DNA of 64,000 bases from assembly GCA_934574095.1 (NCBI GenBank), contig CAKTMW010000003.1, positions 1 through 64,000 on the forward strand, read 5' to 3'. Below are positions 32,812 to 41,144 of this stretch, in pieces (the first letter of the stretch is position 1; every line of letters begins with the position of its first letter). A program made the translations under genes and the position numbers. The notes under the pieces were generated by a model. The model did not search any database, was not told the DNA's origin, and was given only the letters and a program-made list of their open reading frames with translations. The stretch comes from an uncultured Oscillospiraceae bacterium (lineage in GTDB: Bacteria; Bacillota; Clostridia; Oscillospirales; Oscillospiraceae).

Positions 32812-33032
32812 TAGGGGCCGATGCCCACGCAGTGGAGCAAAGCGGAACAAGTACCCTTGGGGTGCATCGGCCCGTGCGCTGACCACTGCGCCATCGTTAC
32901 CCATTGCGTAGGGGCGGGGTTCTACCCCGCCCGCCGAATTTTGAAAGCGCCGGCGTTTATCAGGCGGGAGGGGTACCCCAAGGGCACTTGTTCCGCTTCG
33001 CTCCACTGCGCCCGCCCCTCCCCTACGCACGA
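32812..33032. repeat. REP-like modules with constant loop insert
   Basis: GGGGCCGATGCCC..GGGTGCATCGGCCC encloses an insert of about 40 bases (ACGCAGTGGAGCAAAGCGG, AACAAGTACCCTTGG). Next come GGGCGGGGTTCTACCCCGCCC (minus one base) and a GGGAGGGG..CCCCTCCCC module that encloses the same insert in inverted orientation. Confidence 0.8.
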
Positions 33033-33072
33033 CTGACACGCGAATCGCATCTTACAAACCGGGAGATTTTCT

Positions 33073-34914
33073 ATGACCATCTTCAATTCCCGTGACGAAA
33101 ACTACAAATCCCCCTTCGGGGCGGTGTGCTGCGGCGCGGCGGTGTCCTTCACCGTCACGCCGGGGCCGGATTACTGCTCCTGCGGGCTGCTGACCTTCGG
33201 CGAATTTGCCGGCGCGCACGGCGAAACAGCCCTCCTCCCCTGTCCGGGCGGCTTTTCCGGTGTGTTCACCGCGCCGGACACACCGGAGCTGGTGTGGTAC
33301 AGCTTCCGCTTCACCCGGCCTGACGGCAGCTACGTCTATCTGGGCCGCAACGGTCTGGGAGAGCAGGCTTCCCGCCAGCCGTGGCAGCTGACGGTATACG
33401 AAAGCCGTCCCACGCCGGAGTGGTTCGGTCGGGGCGTTACATACCAGATTTTTCCAGACCGTTTCTGCCGTGACGCCATCCCCGACCCCAAGGGACTGCT
33501 GGGCCAGCGGACGGTGCACGACAACTGGGACGATCCGCCCCGGTTGGGGCCCGATCCCCTGACGGGTCGCTGGAACAGCGATTTCTTCGGCGGCAGCCTG
33601 CGGGGCATCTGCCAAAAGCTGGACTACCTGCAAAGCCTGTCGGTCACCACCCTGTACCTGAACCCCATTTTCTACGCCGCCAGCAGCCACCGGTACGACA
33701 CGGCGGACTACCGCATGATCGACCCCATGCTGGGCACGGAGGGCGACCTGCGGATGCTGTGCGCCGAGGCGAAAAAGCGGGGCATCCACGTGATGCTGGA
33801 CGGCGTGTTCAACCACACCGGCGACGACAGCCGGTACTTCAACCGGGGCGGCTTTTTCGACACCCCCGGCGCGTACCAGAGCAAGAGCTCCCCCTGGTAC
33901 GACTGGTTCTGCTTCCAGCACTGGCCGGACAAGTACGACGCCTGGTGGGGCATCGACACACTGCCCGCTGTCAATGAGAACGCCCCGGCCTACCGGGACT
34001 TCATCATCCGGAGCGAGGACAGCGTGATCCGCCATTGGCTGCGGTGCGGCGCGGACGGCTGGCGGCTGGACGTGGCCGACGAGCTGCCGGACGACTTCAT
34101 CGAGGAAATTCGCGCCGCCATGGAGCAGGAAAAGCCCGACAGCTTTCTGCTGGGCGAGGTGTGGGAGGACGGCAGCAACAAGATCGCCTACTCCCGCCGC
34201 CGCAAGTACCTGCTGGGACGGGAGACCCACGGCCTGATGAACTATCCCCTGCGGACGGCGGCGCTGGCCTATCTCCGGGGCGGCGACGCGGCGGCCTTCC
34301 GGGACGCCATGGAGGAGCAGCGGGAGAACTACCCCCCTGCCGCCTTTTACAGCGGCCTGAACATTCTGGGCACCCACGACACGCCCCGCATCCTGACGCT
34401 GCTGGGCGCGGACACCATTCCGGACAGCAAGGAGGCCCGCGCCGCCTACCACCTGTCGCCGGAAGCCCGGCGGCTGGCCGTCCGCCGCCTGACGCTGGCG
34501 GCCATGCTGCTGTACACCTTCCCCGGCTCCCCCACCCTCTATTATGGGGACGAGGCGGGCATGGAGGGCTTCGAGGACCCCATGAACCGGCGGGGCTTTC
34601 CCTGGGGACGGGAGGATCAGCGGCTGTTGGCGCTGTACCGGACGCTGGGCAGGCTGCGGAAGGAGCGGGAGTCCCTGCAAGCGGGCGACCTCGCCTACCT
34701 CACCGCCGACGGCGGGCTGCTGGTCTATTGCCGCTCTCTGAACGGCGAGCGCACCTATACGGCGCTGAACACCGGCGACACGCCGCGGGACGTAACGCTG
34801 CCTTGGCCCAACGGCTTTGCCGTGGACGCGGTCAGCGGCCAGCGGTTCTGGGTGCGGAACGGGACGCTGCGCATCGACCTGCCGCCCTGCGACGGCGTGG
34901 TTTTGGTAATATGA
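33073..34914 (+). CDS. GH13 alpha-glucan hydrolase (neopullulanase-like)
   Basis: This 613-residue protein is a cytoplasmic-type alpha-amylase family enzyme; no signal peptide is present. An N-terminal beta domain (about 1-120) of the neopullulanase or cyclomaltodextrinase type precedes the TIM barrel. The catalytic residues are D333 (GWRLDVADE), E362 (LLGEVWED) and D436 (LGTHDTPR), with the region I motif MLDGVFNHTGDD. It probably hydrolyses maltodextrins or cyclodextrins taken up by the cell. It is a single gene followed by two parS palindromes that can act as terminators. Confidence 0.88.
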   Translation: MTIFNSRDENYKSPFGAVCCGAAVSFTVTPGPDYCSCGLLTFGEFAGAHGETALLPCPGGFSGVFTAPDTPELVWYSFRFTRPDGSYVYLGRNGLGEQASRQPWQLTVYESRPTPEWFGRGVTYQIFPDRFCRDAIPDPKGLLGQRTVHDNWDDPPRLGPDPLTGRWNSDFFGGSLRGICQKLDYLQSLSVTTLYLNPIFYAASSHRYDTADYRMIDPMLGTEGDLRMLCAEAKKRGIHVMLDGVFNHTGDDSRYFNRGGFFDTPGAYQSKSSPWYDWFCFQHWPDKYDAWWGIDTLPAVNENAPAYRDFIIRSEDSVIRHWLRCGADGWRLDVADELPDDFIEEIRAAMEQEKPDSFLLGEVWEDGSNKIAYSRRRKYLLGRETHGLMNYPLRTAALAYLRGGDAAAFRDAMEEQRENYPPAAFYSGLNILGTHDTPRILTLLGADTIPDSKEARAAYHLSPEARRLAVRRLTLAAMLLYTFPGSPTLYYGDEAGMEGFEDPMNRRGFPWGREDQRLLALYRTLGRLRKERESLQAGDLAYLTADGGLLVYCRSLNGERTYTALNTGDTPRDVTLPWPNGFAVDAVSGQRFWVRNGTLRIDLPPCDGVVLVI

Positions 34915-34922
34915 CTCCGCGA

Positions 34923-34950
34923 GGGGGATGTTTCACGTGAAACATCCCCC
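34923..34950 (+). promoter_or_regulatory. parS site 1 (within a 28-bp palindrome)
   Basis: The perfect parS sequence TGTTTCACGTGAAACA lies at 34929-34944. The flanks GGGGGA and TCCCCC extend it into a longer perfect palindrome, and TTTTTT follows, so it also has the shape of a terminator for the GH13 gene. Confidence 0.93.
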
Positions 34951-34965
34951 CGCCTTTTTTGCCGA

Positions 34966-34993
34966 CGCCGGTGTTTCACGTGAAACACCGGCG
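34966..34993 (+). promoter_or_regulatory. parS site 2 (within a 28-bp palindrome)
   Basis: A second perfect TGTTTCACGTGAAACA lies at 34972-34987, extended by CGCCGG and CCGGCG and followed by TTTCTTTTTT. ParB should bind and spread from it. Confidence 0.93.
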
Positions 34994-35035
34994 TTTCTTT
35001 TTTGCAAAAATTGTCACGCGCCGTTGAAAAAAGTA

Positions 35036-35063
35036 TTGAAACCTATCACTTTTGTGGTATACT
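35036..35063 (+). promoter_or_regulatory. Promoter for parA
   Basis: TTGAAA (35036-35041), 16 bases, TGG-extended TATACT (35058-35063); 48 bases before the GTG start. Confidence 0.65.
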
Positions 35064-35110
35064 ATTTCTATTATAGAGACAGAACTGGCGAAAGTACGAG
35101 GAGAATTACC

Positions 35111-35866
35111 GTGGCAAAAATCGTTGCGATCGTAAATCAGAAGGGCGGCGTGGGCAAGACCACCACCTGTGTGAATCTGGCGGCAGGCGTGGCCCTGGCG
35201 GGCAAGCGGGTGCTGCTGTGCGACTTTGACCCCCAGGCCAACGCCACCAGCGGCATGGGCGTGGACAAAACCGTGTCCAACGGCGTGTACGACGTCATCA
35301 TCAACGGCGTGGAGACAGAGAAGGTCATCGTCACCACCCCCTACGGCGACGTGCTGCCCAGCAGCAAGGCGCTGGCAGGCGCGGGCGTGGAGATGATCAA
35401 CCTGCCGGAGCGGCAATTCCTGCTGAAGCAGGCGCTGCGCCAGGTGGCGGACCGGTATGATTACATCTTCATCGACTGCCCCCCTTCCCTGGAGCTGCTG
35501 ACGCTGAACGCCCTGTGCGCCGCCAATTCCCTGCTGGTGCCGGTGCAGGGGGAGTATTTCGCCCTGGAGGGGCTCAGCGATCTGATGAACACGGTGCGTC
35601 TGGTGCGCCGGGGCATGAATCCCCAGCTGCAGATCGAGGGTGTCCTGCTGACCATGTTCGACGGCCGCACCAATCTCAGCATTCAGGTGGCGCAGGAGAT
35701 CAAGCGCTTCTTCCCCGGCAAGGTCTATTCCACGGTGATCCCCCGGAATATCCGTCTCAGCGAAGCGCCCAGCCACGGCAAGCCCATTTACAGCTATGAC
35801 CGCACCTGCCGGGGCACGGAGGCCTATGCGGCGCTGACGGCAGAATTTCTGAAGAAAAACGCCTGA
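35111..35866 (+). CDS. parA: Chromosome partitioning ATPase ParA (Soj)
   Basis: This 251-residue ATPase acts with ParB at parS to separate origins and, in Bacillus, to control DnaA. The deviant Walker A motif KGGVGKTT carries the signature K11 and K16; Walker B FIDCPP follows, and DFDPQANATSG is the A' region. The start is GTG at 35111 with AGGAG 9 bases upstream. An in-frame ATG at 34928 would translate through both parS sites and lacks a ribosome binding site. parB follows after 37 bases. Confidence 0.94.
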   Translation: MAKIVAIVNQKGGVGKTTTCVNLAAGVALAGKRVLLCDFDPQANATSGMGVDKTVSNGVYDVIINGVETEKVIVTTPYGDVLPSSKALAGAGVEMINLPERQFLLKQALRQVADRYDYIFIDCPPSLELLTLNALCAANSLLVPVQGEYFALEGLSDLMNTVRLVRRGMNPQLQIEGVLLTMFDGRTNLSIQVAQEIKRFFPGKVYSTVIPRNIRLSEAPSHGKPIYSYDRTCRGTEAYAALTAEFLKKNA

Positions 35867-35903
35867 CGGGGCTTGCGCCCCGCGTGAAAGGAGTACGGGA
35901 TAT

Positions 35904-36764
35904 ATGGCAAAAGAAAAGGGCCTGGGCAAGGGCCTTGACGCCTTGTTCGGCGACGATTTCATCGCCGAGCCGGAGGTGAAGAGCAGTCTCTTCCTCCCTA
36001 TTTCCCAGGTGGAGAGCTGCGCCACCCAGCCCCGGAAGCAGTTTGACCCCGACGCGCTGGCCGATCTGGCGGACTCCATCCGGCAGCACGGCATCATCCA
36101 GCCGCTGACGGTGCGGAAGCTGCAATCCGGCTACTATCAGATCATCGCCGGTGAGCGCCGGTGGCGGGCCGCCCGCATGGCGGGATTGAGCCAGGTGCCG
36201 GTGGTGGTCATCGAGGCCGACGACCGCAAGGCCATGGAGCTGGCCATGATCGAAAACCTCCAGCGTGAGGACCTGAATCCCATGGAGGAGGCCGAGGGCT
36301 ACCGCACACTGATGGACCAGTACGGCCTGACCCAGGAGGAGACCTCCCAGCGGGTGGGCAAGTCCCGCAGCGCCGTGGCCAACGCATTGCGGCTGCTGAA
36401 CCTGTCGAAAGAGGTGCGGGCGCTGGTGGAGGAGGGCAAGCTGTCCGGCGGACACGCCCGCGCACTGGTGCCGCTGACAGCGGAGATGCAGCAAAAAGCC
36501 GCCGCCCTCATCATCAAGGACGATCTGTCCGTCCGCCAGACGGAGCTGCTGGTGAAGAAGCTGACGGCGGAGAAGAAGGACGCGCCCGCCAAGGACGCCA
36601 CCGCCGTGGATTACGCCGCCGAGGCCGCCCGTGAGCTGGGCGAACGGCTGGGCCGTCCCTGCAAGATCGTCACCGGCAAGAAGAAGGGCCGCATTGAGCT
36701 GGAATACTACGGCGTGGACGACCTGAACGCACTGCTGGACGCGCTGCATCAACTGAAGAAGTAA
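35904..36764 (+). CDS. parB: Chromosome partitioning protein ParB (Spo0J)
   Basis: This 286-residue protein binds parS and slides along DNA as a CTP-dependent clamp. It starts with the ParA-stimulating basic peptide KEKGLGKGLDALFGDD. The CTP-binding motif is GERRWRAARMAG, with ENLQREDLNPMEEAEGY, and the helix-turn-helix reads GLTQEETSQRVGKSRSAVANALRLL (in part). A C-terminal dimerisation segment closes the protein. A perfect parS site begins 2 bases after the stop codon. Confidence 0.95.
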   Translation: MAKEKGLGKGLDALFGDDFIAEPEVKSSLFLPISQVESCATQPRKQFDPDALADLADSIRQHGIIQPLTVRKLQSGYYQIIAGERRWRAARMAGLSQVPVVVIEADDRKAMELAMIENLQREDLNPMEEAEGYRTLMDQYGLTQEETSQRVGKSRSAVANALRLLNLSKEVRALVEEGKLSGGHARALVPLTAEMQQKAAALIIKDDLSVRQTELLVKKLTAEKKDAPAKDATAVDYAAEAARELGERLGRPCKIVTGKKKGRIELEYYGVDDLNALLDALHQLKK

Positions 36765-36765
36765 G

Positions 36766-36781
36766 TGTTTCACGTGAAACA
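36766..36781 (+). promoter_or_regulatory. parS site 3
   Basis: A perfect TGTTTCACGTGAAACA lies immediately after the parB stop codon. Unlike sites 1 and 2 it is not extended into a longer palindrome. Confidence 0.93.
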
Positions 36782-36804
36782 TGTCCTCTCCCCTGCCCCA
36801 CAAC

Positions 36805-36842
36805 GTCGGCAAATGGGCGGACAGGGTCGTCCGCCCCTACAA
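36805..36842. repeat. Single REP-like module between parB and serS
   Basis: GGGCGGACAGGGTCGTCCGCCC followed by CTAC; same family as GGCGGACGACTCTGTCCGCC near 24780. Confidence 0.65.
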
Positions 36843-36878
36843 AATAGGATCATACATTGTATATAAGAGGTAAGCATC

Positions 36879-38201
36879 ATGCTTGATATCAAATTTGTCC
36901 GGGAAAATCCCGATATCGTCAAGGAAAACATCCGCAAGAAGTTCCAGAATGCCAAGCTGCCGCTGGTGGACGAGGCCATCGCGCTGGACGCCCAGCGCCG
37001 CCAGGCCATCGCCGACGGCGAGGCCCTGAAGGCCGAGCGCAACAAGCTGTCCAAGGCCAACGGCCCCCTGTTCGGCAAGCTGAAAAAGTGCACCGACGAG
37101 GCGGAGAAGGCCGCCATTCAGGCCCAGATCGACGCCAACAACGCCGCCGTCAAGGCCGACGCCGACCGTATGGCCGCGCTGGAGGCCCAGAAGGAGCAGG
37201 CCGAGGCCGCCCTGAATAAGATCATGCTGGTGATCCCCCAGATCATCGACGACAGCGTCCCCATCGGCCCCGACGACAGTTGCAACGTGGAGGTGGAGCG
37301 CTTCGGCGAGCCCAAGACCCCGGATTTCGAGGTGCCCTATCACACCGACATTATGGAGCGGTTTGACGGCATCGATCTGGATGCGGCGGGCCGCGTGTCC
37401 GGCAGCGGCTTCTACTACCTGCTGGGCGACATCGCCCGGCTCCACGAGGCGGTACTGGCCTACGCCCGCGACTTCATGATCGACAAGGGCTTCACCTACT
37501 GCATCCCCCCCTTCATGATCCACGGCAATGTGGTGGAGGGCGTTATGAGCCAGACCGACATGGACGCCATGATGTACAAGATTGAGGGCGAGGACCTGTA
37601 CCTGATCGGCACCAGCGAGCACTCCATGATCGGCAAGTTCATCGAGCAGATCCTGCCGGAGGACAAGCTGCCCCAGACCCTGACCTCCTACTCCCCCTGC
37701 TTCCGCAAGGAGAAGGGCGCCCACGGCATCGAGGAGCGGGGCGTGTACCGCATCCACCAGTTTGAAAAGCAGGAGATGATCGTGGTCTGCAAGCCGGAGG
37801 ACTCCAAGGCCTGGTACGAGAAGATGTGGCGTTACAGCGTGGAGCTGTTCCGCAGTCTGGATATCCCCGTGCGGCAGCTGGAGTGCTGCTCCGGCGATCT
37901 GGCCGATCTGAAGTGCAAGTCCTGCGACATCGAGGCCTGGTCCCCCCGCCAGCAGAAGTACTTCGAGGTGTGCTCCTGCTCCAATCTTGGCGACGCTCAG
38001 GCCCGCCGCCTGAAGATCCGCTACAAGGACAAGGACGGCAAGATGCAGCTGTGCCACACCCTGAACAACACCGTGGTGGCCCCTCCCCGGATGCTGATCG
38101 CCTTCCTGGAGAACAATCTGCAAGCCGACGGCAGCGTTCTGGTGCCGGAGGTGCTGCGGCCCTACATGGGCGGCAAGGCCGTTCTGATGCCCAAGCATTG
38201 A
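36879..38201 (+). CDS. serS: Seryl-tRNA synthetase
   Basis: This 440-residue class II synthetase charges tRNA-Ser. The N-terminal MLDIKFVRENPDIVKENIRK leads into a long antiparallel coiled coil (about residues 30-105) that grips the tRNA long arm. The catalytic domain shows the motif 2 region FRKEKGAHGIEERGVYRIHQFEK (in part) and the motif 3 region NNTVVAPPRMLIAFLENN. It follows parB with a REP module in between. I see no T-box in the short leader. Confidence 0.95.
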   Translation: MLDIKFVRENPDIVKENIRKKFQNAKLPLVDEAIALDAQRRQAIADGEALKAERNKLSKANGPLFGKLKKCTDEAEKAAIQAQIDANNAAVKADADRMAALEAQKEQAEAALNKIMLVIPQIIDDSVPIGPDDSCNVEVERFGEPKTPDFEVPYHTDIMERFDGIDLDAAGRVSGSGFYYLLGDIARLHEAVLAYARDFMIDKGFTYCIPPFMIHGNVVEGVMSQTDMDAMMYKIEGEDLYLIGTSEHSMIGKFIEQILPEDKLPQTLTSYSPCFRKEKGAHGIEERGVYRIHQFEKQEMIVVCKPEDSKAWYEKMWRYSVELFRSLDIPVRQLECCSGDLADLKCKSCDIEAWSPRQQKYFEVCSCSNLGDAQARRLKIRYKDKDGKMQLCHTLNNTVVAPPRMLIAFLENNLQADGSVLVPEVLRPYMGGKAVLMPKH

Positions 38202-38259
38202 CAACCATTTGTAATATTTCATTTCGTCTATACAGTTTGCTATCAGGAGGACGAAGAAA

Positions 38260-38706
38260 ATGAAGAAATTTATCGCCGAATTCAAGGAATTCGCCATGAA
38301 GGGCAACGTAGTGGACATGGCCATCGGCGTTGTCATCGGCGCTGCCTTTGGCAAGATCACCACCTCGCTGGTGAACGACGTCATCATGCCCCTCATCTCC
38401 CGCATCACCGGCGGCGTGGATTTCAGCGCCTGGAAATGGGTACTGAAGGCCGCCGAGGTGGCCGAGGACGGCACGGAGATTCCGGAGATCGCCGTCAACT
38501 ACGGCAGCTTCATCGCCGTGGTGCTGGACTTCCTGATCATCGCCTTTGTGCTGTTCCTGGTGGTGAAGGCCATCAATAAGCTGCGCAGCATCGGCAAGAA
38601 GGAGGAGCCCGCCGAAGAGGAGGACCCCGCCCCCACCAGCGAGGAGCTGCTGACGGAGATTCGGGACCTGCTGAAGGAGCACAGCGATGGAAGCCACTCT
38701 GCGTGA
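38260..38706 (+). CDS. mscL: Large-conductance mechanosensitive channel
   Basis: This 148-residue channel opens under high membrane tension to release solutes. The N-terminal amphipathic helix [23 protein letters not shown] (in part) and first membrane helix [21 protein letters not shown] are diagnostic. A periplasm-side loop and a second helix ([19 protein letters not shown], about residues 87-107) follow, and the C-terminus is an acidic helix bundle. Its last 20 bases overlap the start of rsmG, which is unusual for this gene pair. Confidence 0.93.
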   Translation: MKKFIAEFKEFAMKGNVVDMAIGVVIGAAFGKITTSLVNDVIMPLISRITGGVDFSAWKWVLKAAEVAEDGTEIPEIAVNYGSFIAVVLDFLIIAFVLFLVVKAINKLRSIGKKEEPAEEEDPAPTSEELLTEIRDLLKEHSDGSHSA

Positions 38707-39385
38707 GGGCCTGGCGGCGCTGGGTCTCCCCTCCCCCGCCGCGCCGCAGCTGCTGGATTTCGTCCGGCGGCTGCTGGAAAAAAATCAGGTGATGAACCTG
38801 ACGGCCATCACGGAGCCCAAGGACGTGGCCGCCCTGCACCTGCTGGACTGCGCCGCGCTGCTGACCATGGCGGACTTCCGGGGCAAGACGGTGGTGGACG
38901 TGGGCACCGGCGCGGGATTCCCCGGCATGGTGCTGCGGATACTGGAGCCGGACTTCGATTTGACGCTGCTGGACAGTCTGGGCAAACGCATCGACTGGCT
39001 GCGGGAGACCTGCGATGACATGGGGCTTTCCCGCGTTGCCTGCGTCCACGCCCGCGCCGAGGAATTCGCCGGAGCGCACCGGCAAGCCTACGACATGGCC
39101 ACCTCCCGCGCTGTGGCGGCGCTGCCGCTGCTGAGCGAGCTGGCGCTGCCGCTGGTGAAACCGGGCGGCTGCTTCCTGGCCATGAAATCCGTGGACAGCG
39201 GCGAGGAGATCGACAGCGCACGGGGCGCTATCGGCCAGCTGGGCGGCCGGATCGAGGCCATCCGGGATTACGCCATCCCCGGTACGGACGTGACCCACCG
39301 TGTGGTGGTCATCCGCAAGGTGAAGGACACCCCGCCCCAGTTTCCCAGAAGCTGGGCGAGGATGAAGAAAGCGCCGTTGAAGTAG
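38687..39385 (+). CDS. rsmG: 16S rRNA (guanine-527-N7)-methyltransferase
   Basis: This 232-residue enzyme (GidB) methylates G527 of 16S rRNA; loss gives mild streptomycin resistance in other bacteria. The SAM-binding motif is [17 protein letters not shown], preceded by [19 protein letters not shown] and followed by [19 protein letters not shown]. The ATG at 38687 lies inside the end of mscL with AAGGAG upstream, so it is translationally linked to it. In most Firmicutes rsmG lies next to parAB and mnmG; here serS and mscL intervene. Confidence 0.93.
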   Translation: MEATLREGLAALGLPSPAAPQLLDFVRRLLEKNQVMNLTAITEPKDVAALHLLDCAALLTMADFRGKTVVDVGTGAGFPGMVLRILEPDFDLTLLDSLGKRIDWLRETCDDMGLSRVACVHARAEEFAGAHRQAYDMATSRAVAALPLLSELALPLVKPGGCFLAMKSVDSGEEIDSARGAIGQLGGRIEAIRDYAIPGTDVTHRVVVIRKVKDTPPQFPRSWARMKKAPLK

Positions 39386-39387
39386 GG

Positions 39388-39850
39388 GGTTTCGTCCCTG
39401 CGGGGACGAGGTACTTTTGGCCGCTGTCCCAAAAGTACCCAAAAGGACAGCTTAAACCTGCGGTTTAAGAATCCGCGCACGCTATTCCCCTTTCGTAATT
39501 GCTGCCTTTTACCTCGCGTTCGCGGAACACAGTTGTTATCGCTACGTATGACGCATTGACTTCCTTCCTACGCCGCTGCCGCTCATGCGCTGCAACGGCA
39601 GAAACAACAGCGTTGTTCGGCGTAGGCATCAGCGCCAGCGGCGCTGTTGCTGAGACGATTCGATAACAAAACGAAAAAAGAAAATTCTGCGCGAACGTGC
39701 GGTACACATCTGCAATTTTGCATAAAGCATAGCGCGCAAGGAGGTGCAGGAACCTTGGTTCCTGCTGGCGTTCTTTCCCCCTTTCTTTCGCTATTGAAAG
39801 AAAGGGGCCACGAAACACCCCCTCGCGCCCAAAGGCGCGAAACACCCCCA
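39388..39850. repeat. Foldback repeat, full copy D
   Basis: The left end matches copy C with end hairpin CGTCCCTGCGGGGACG and arms TACTTTTGG/CCAAAAGTA, then TTAAACCTGCGGTTTAA. The centre has GCCGCTGCCGCT..AGCGCCAGCGGCGC. The right end uses a different module, CCCCTTTCTTTC..GAAAGAAAGGGG, followed by CGAAACACCCC twice. A REP-like module GGGCCGACAGAG..CCGCCC lies just after (about 39853-39878). Confidence 0.78.
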
Positions 39851-39926
39851 TAGGGCCGACAGAGTCATCCGCCCCTACGGCCGATTCAAGAACACTTCTT
39901 CATCATCTCACGAAAGGAGAACCCCC

Positions 39927-40670
39927 ATGGGAAAGATCATCGCTGTGGTGTCCGGCAAGGGCGGCACAGGCAAGACCTCCCTCACCGCCTGCGTGGGCCT
40001 GGCCCTGGCGGAAATGGGCTATGAGACCCTGGCGCTGGACTGCGACATTACGCTGCGGAACCTGGATTTGGCCCTGGGCCTGTCCGACAGCGCCGCCATG
40101 GACTTCTCCGACGTGCTGGAGGGCCGATGTACCCTGGCGGAAGCCGCCGTCCGGCACCGGAAATACCCCAAGCTATCCCTGCTGGCCGCGCCGCTGGCTC
40201 CTGTGGGGGCGCGGTTCTCCCAGACCGCCATGCAGGCGCTGGGACAGGCCATCCGCCAGCAGTACGACTACTGCCTCATTGACGCCCCGGCGGGATTGGG
40301 CCAGGGCTTTCAACTGGCCACCGCCGCCGCCGACAGCGTGATCGTCGTCACCACCACCGACCCCGCCGCCCTGCGGGACGCCCAGCGCACCGTCATGGAG
40401 CTGCGGCGCTTCCCCGCCGGACAGGTCCATCTGGTGGTGAACCGGGTGCGGAAGAAAATGCTGAAGGCGCTCCACGCCACCATCGACGACGCCATGGACA
40501 CGGCGGGCCTTCCCCTGCTGGGGGTGATCCCAGAGGACACCGACGTGCCACTGGCGCTGAACCGGGGTATTCCGCTGCGGGATATGAACTACTACGCCCA
40601 GCGGGCCTATGACAACATTGCCAAACGTATCACCGGCAAGCGCGTCCCCCTGATGCGGGCCCGGTGGTAA
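39927..40670 (+). CDS. minD: MinD-like ATPase
   Basis: This 247-residue protein is of the MinD/ParA ATPase family, with the deviant Walker A GKGGTGKTS (K11, K16) and the ALDCDITLRNLDLALGL segment typical of MinD. The switch region is CLIDAPAGLGQGF, where most MinD have DSPAGI. It ends with NIAKRITGKRVPLMR, a basic amphipathic segment that could be a membrane-targeting helix. MinD normally keeps division at mid-cell, together with MinC; no minC, minE or divIVA gene is nearby, so another MinD-like role is possible. Confidence 0.78.
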   Translation: MGKIIAVVSGKGGTGKTSLTACVGLALAEMGYETLALDCDITLRNLDLALGLSDSAAMDFSDVLEGRCTLAEAAVRHRKYPKLSLLAAPLAPVGARFSQTAMQALGQAIRQQYDYCLIDAPAGLGQGFQLATAAADSVIVVTTTDPAALRDAQRTVMELRRFPAGQVHLVVNRVRKKMLKALHATIDDAMDTAGLPLLGVIPEDTDVPLALNRGIPLRDMNYYAQRAYDNIAKRITGKRVPLMRARW

Positions 40671-40709
40671 ACAAGATACATCACTACTCAGTAAAGGAGC
40701 TGAAACCAT

Positions 40710-41126
40710 ATGAATATCGCCCTGATCGCCCACGACAACCGCAAAGAGCTGATGGTGCAGTTCTGCACCGCCTACTGCGGCATTCTGGCACAGCACACCC
40801 TGTGCGCCACCGCCAACACCGGCAAGCAGGTGCAGGAGGCCACCGGCCTGAAGGTCCACCGTTTTCTGACCTTTGAAAACGGCGGCGGCCAGCAGATCGC
40901 CGCCCGCATCGCCTACAACGAGATCGATATGGTGCTGTGCTTCGACGACCCCAACAAGCGCACCACCCACGAGGACATTCTGTATATCGCCAAGCTGTGC
41001 GACAAGAACAACATCCCCTTCGCCAGCAACGTGGCCACCGCCGAGATGCTGGTGCTGGGCCTGGCACGGGGCGATCTGGACTGGCGCGACATCGTCAATC
41101 CCAAGACCAAGCCCTTCACGGCGTAA
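40710..41126 (+). CDS. mgsA: Methylglyoxal synthase-like protein lacking the catalytic Asp
   Basis: This 138-residue protein aligns along its whole length with methylglyoxal synthase, which converts dihydroxyacetone phosphate to methylglyoxal. Conserved features are ALIAHDNRKELM, ATANTG (usually ATGTTG), the QQIAARIA block, H87 in the position of the catalytic His and SNVATAEMLV. The catalytic base Asp, normally in GGDQQ, is Gly here (G60 in GGGQQ), with the spacing of 27 residues to the His preserved. The protein may therefore have another function or a changed mechanism. It follows minD by 39 bases with AAAGGAG upstream. Confidence 0.75.
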   Translation: MNIALIAHDNRKELMVQFCTAYCGILAQHTLCATANTGKQVQEATGLKVHRFLTFENGGGQQIAARIAYNEIDMVLCFDDPNKRTTHEDILYIAKLCDKNNIPFASNVATAEMLVLGLARGDLDWRDIVNPKTKPFTA

Positions 41127-41144
41127 GGGACGAGGCACACCTCC

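Noticed and set aside
30079-33039. A 986-codon open frame on the minus strand opposite mreC-mreD-pbp2
   Set aside because: It is antisense to three clear genes, has His/Gly/Val-rich low-complexity translation typical of GC-rich shadow frames, and no ribosome binding site.
34928-35110. N-terminal extension of ParA from the ATG at 34928
   Set aside because: It would translate through both parS palindromes and the promoter, has no ribosome binding site, and the GTG at 35111 gives the standard length.
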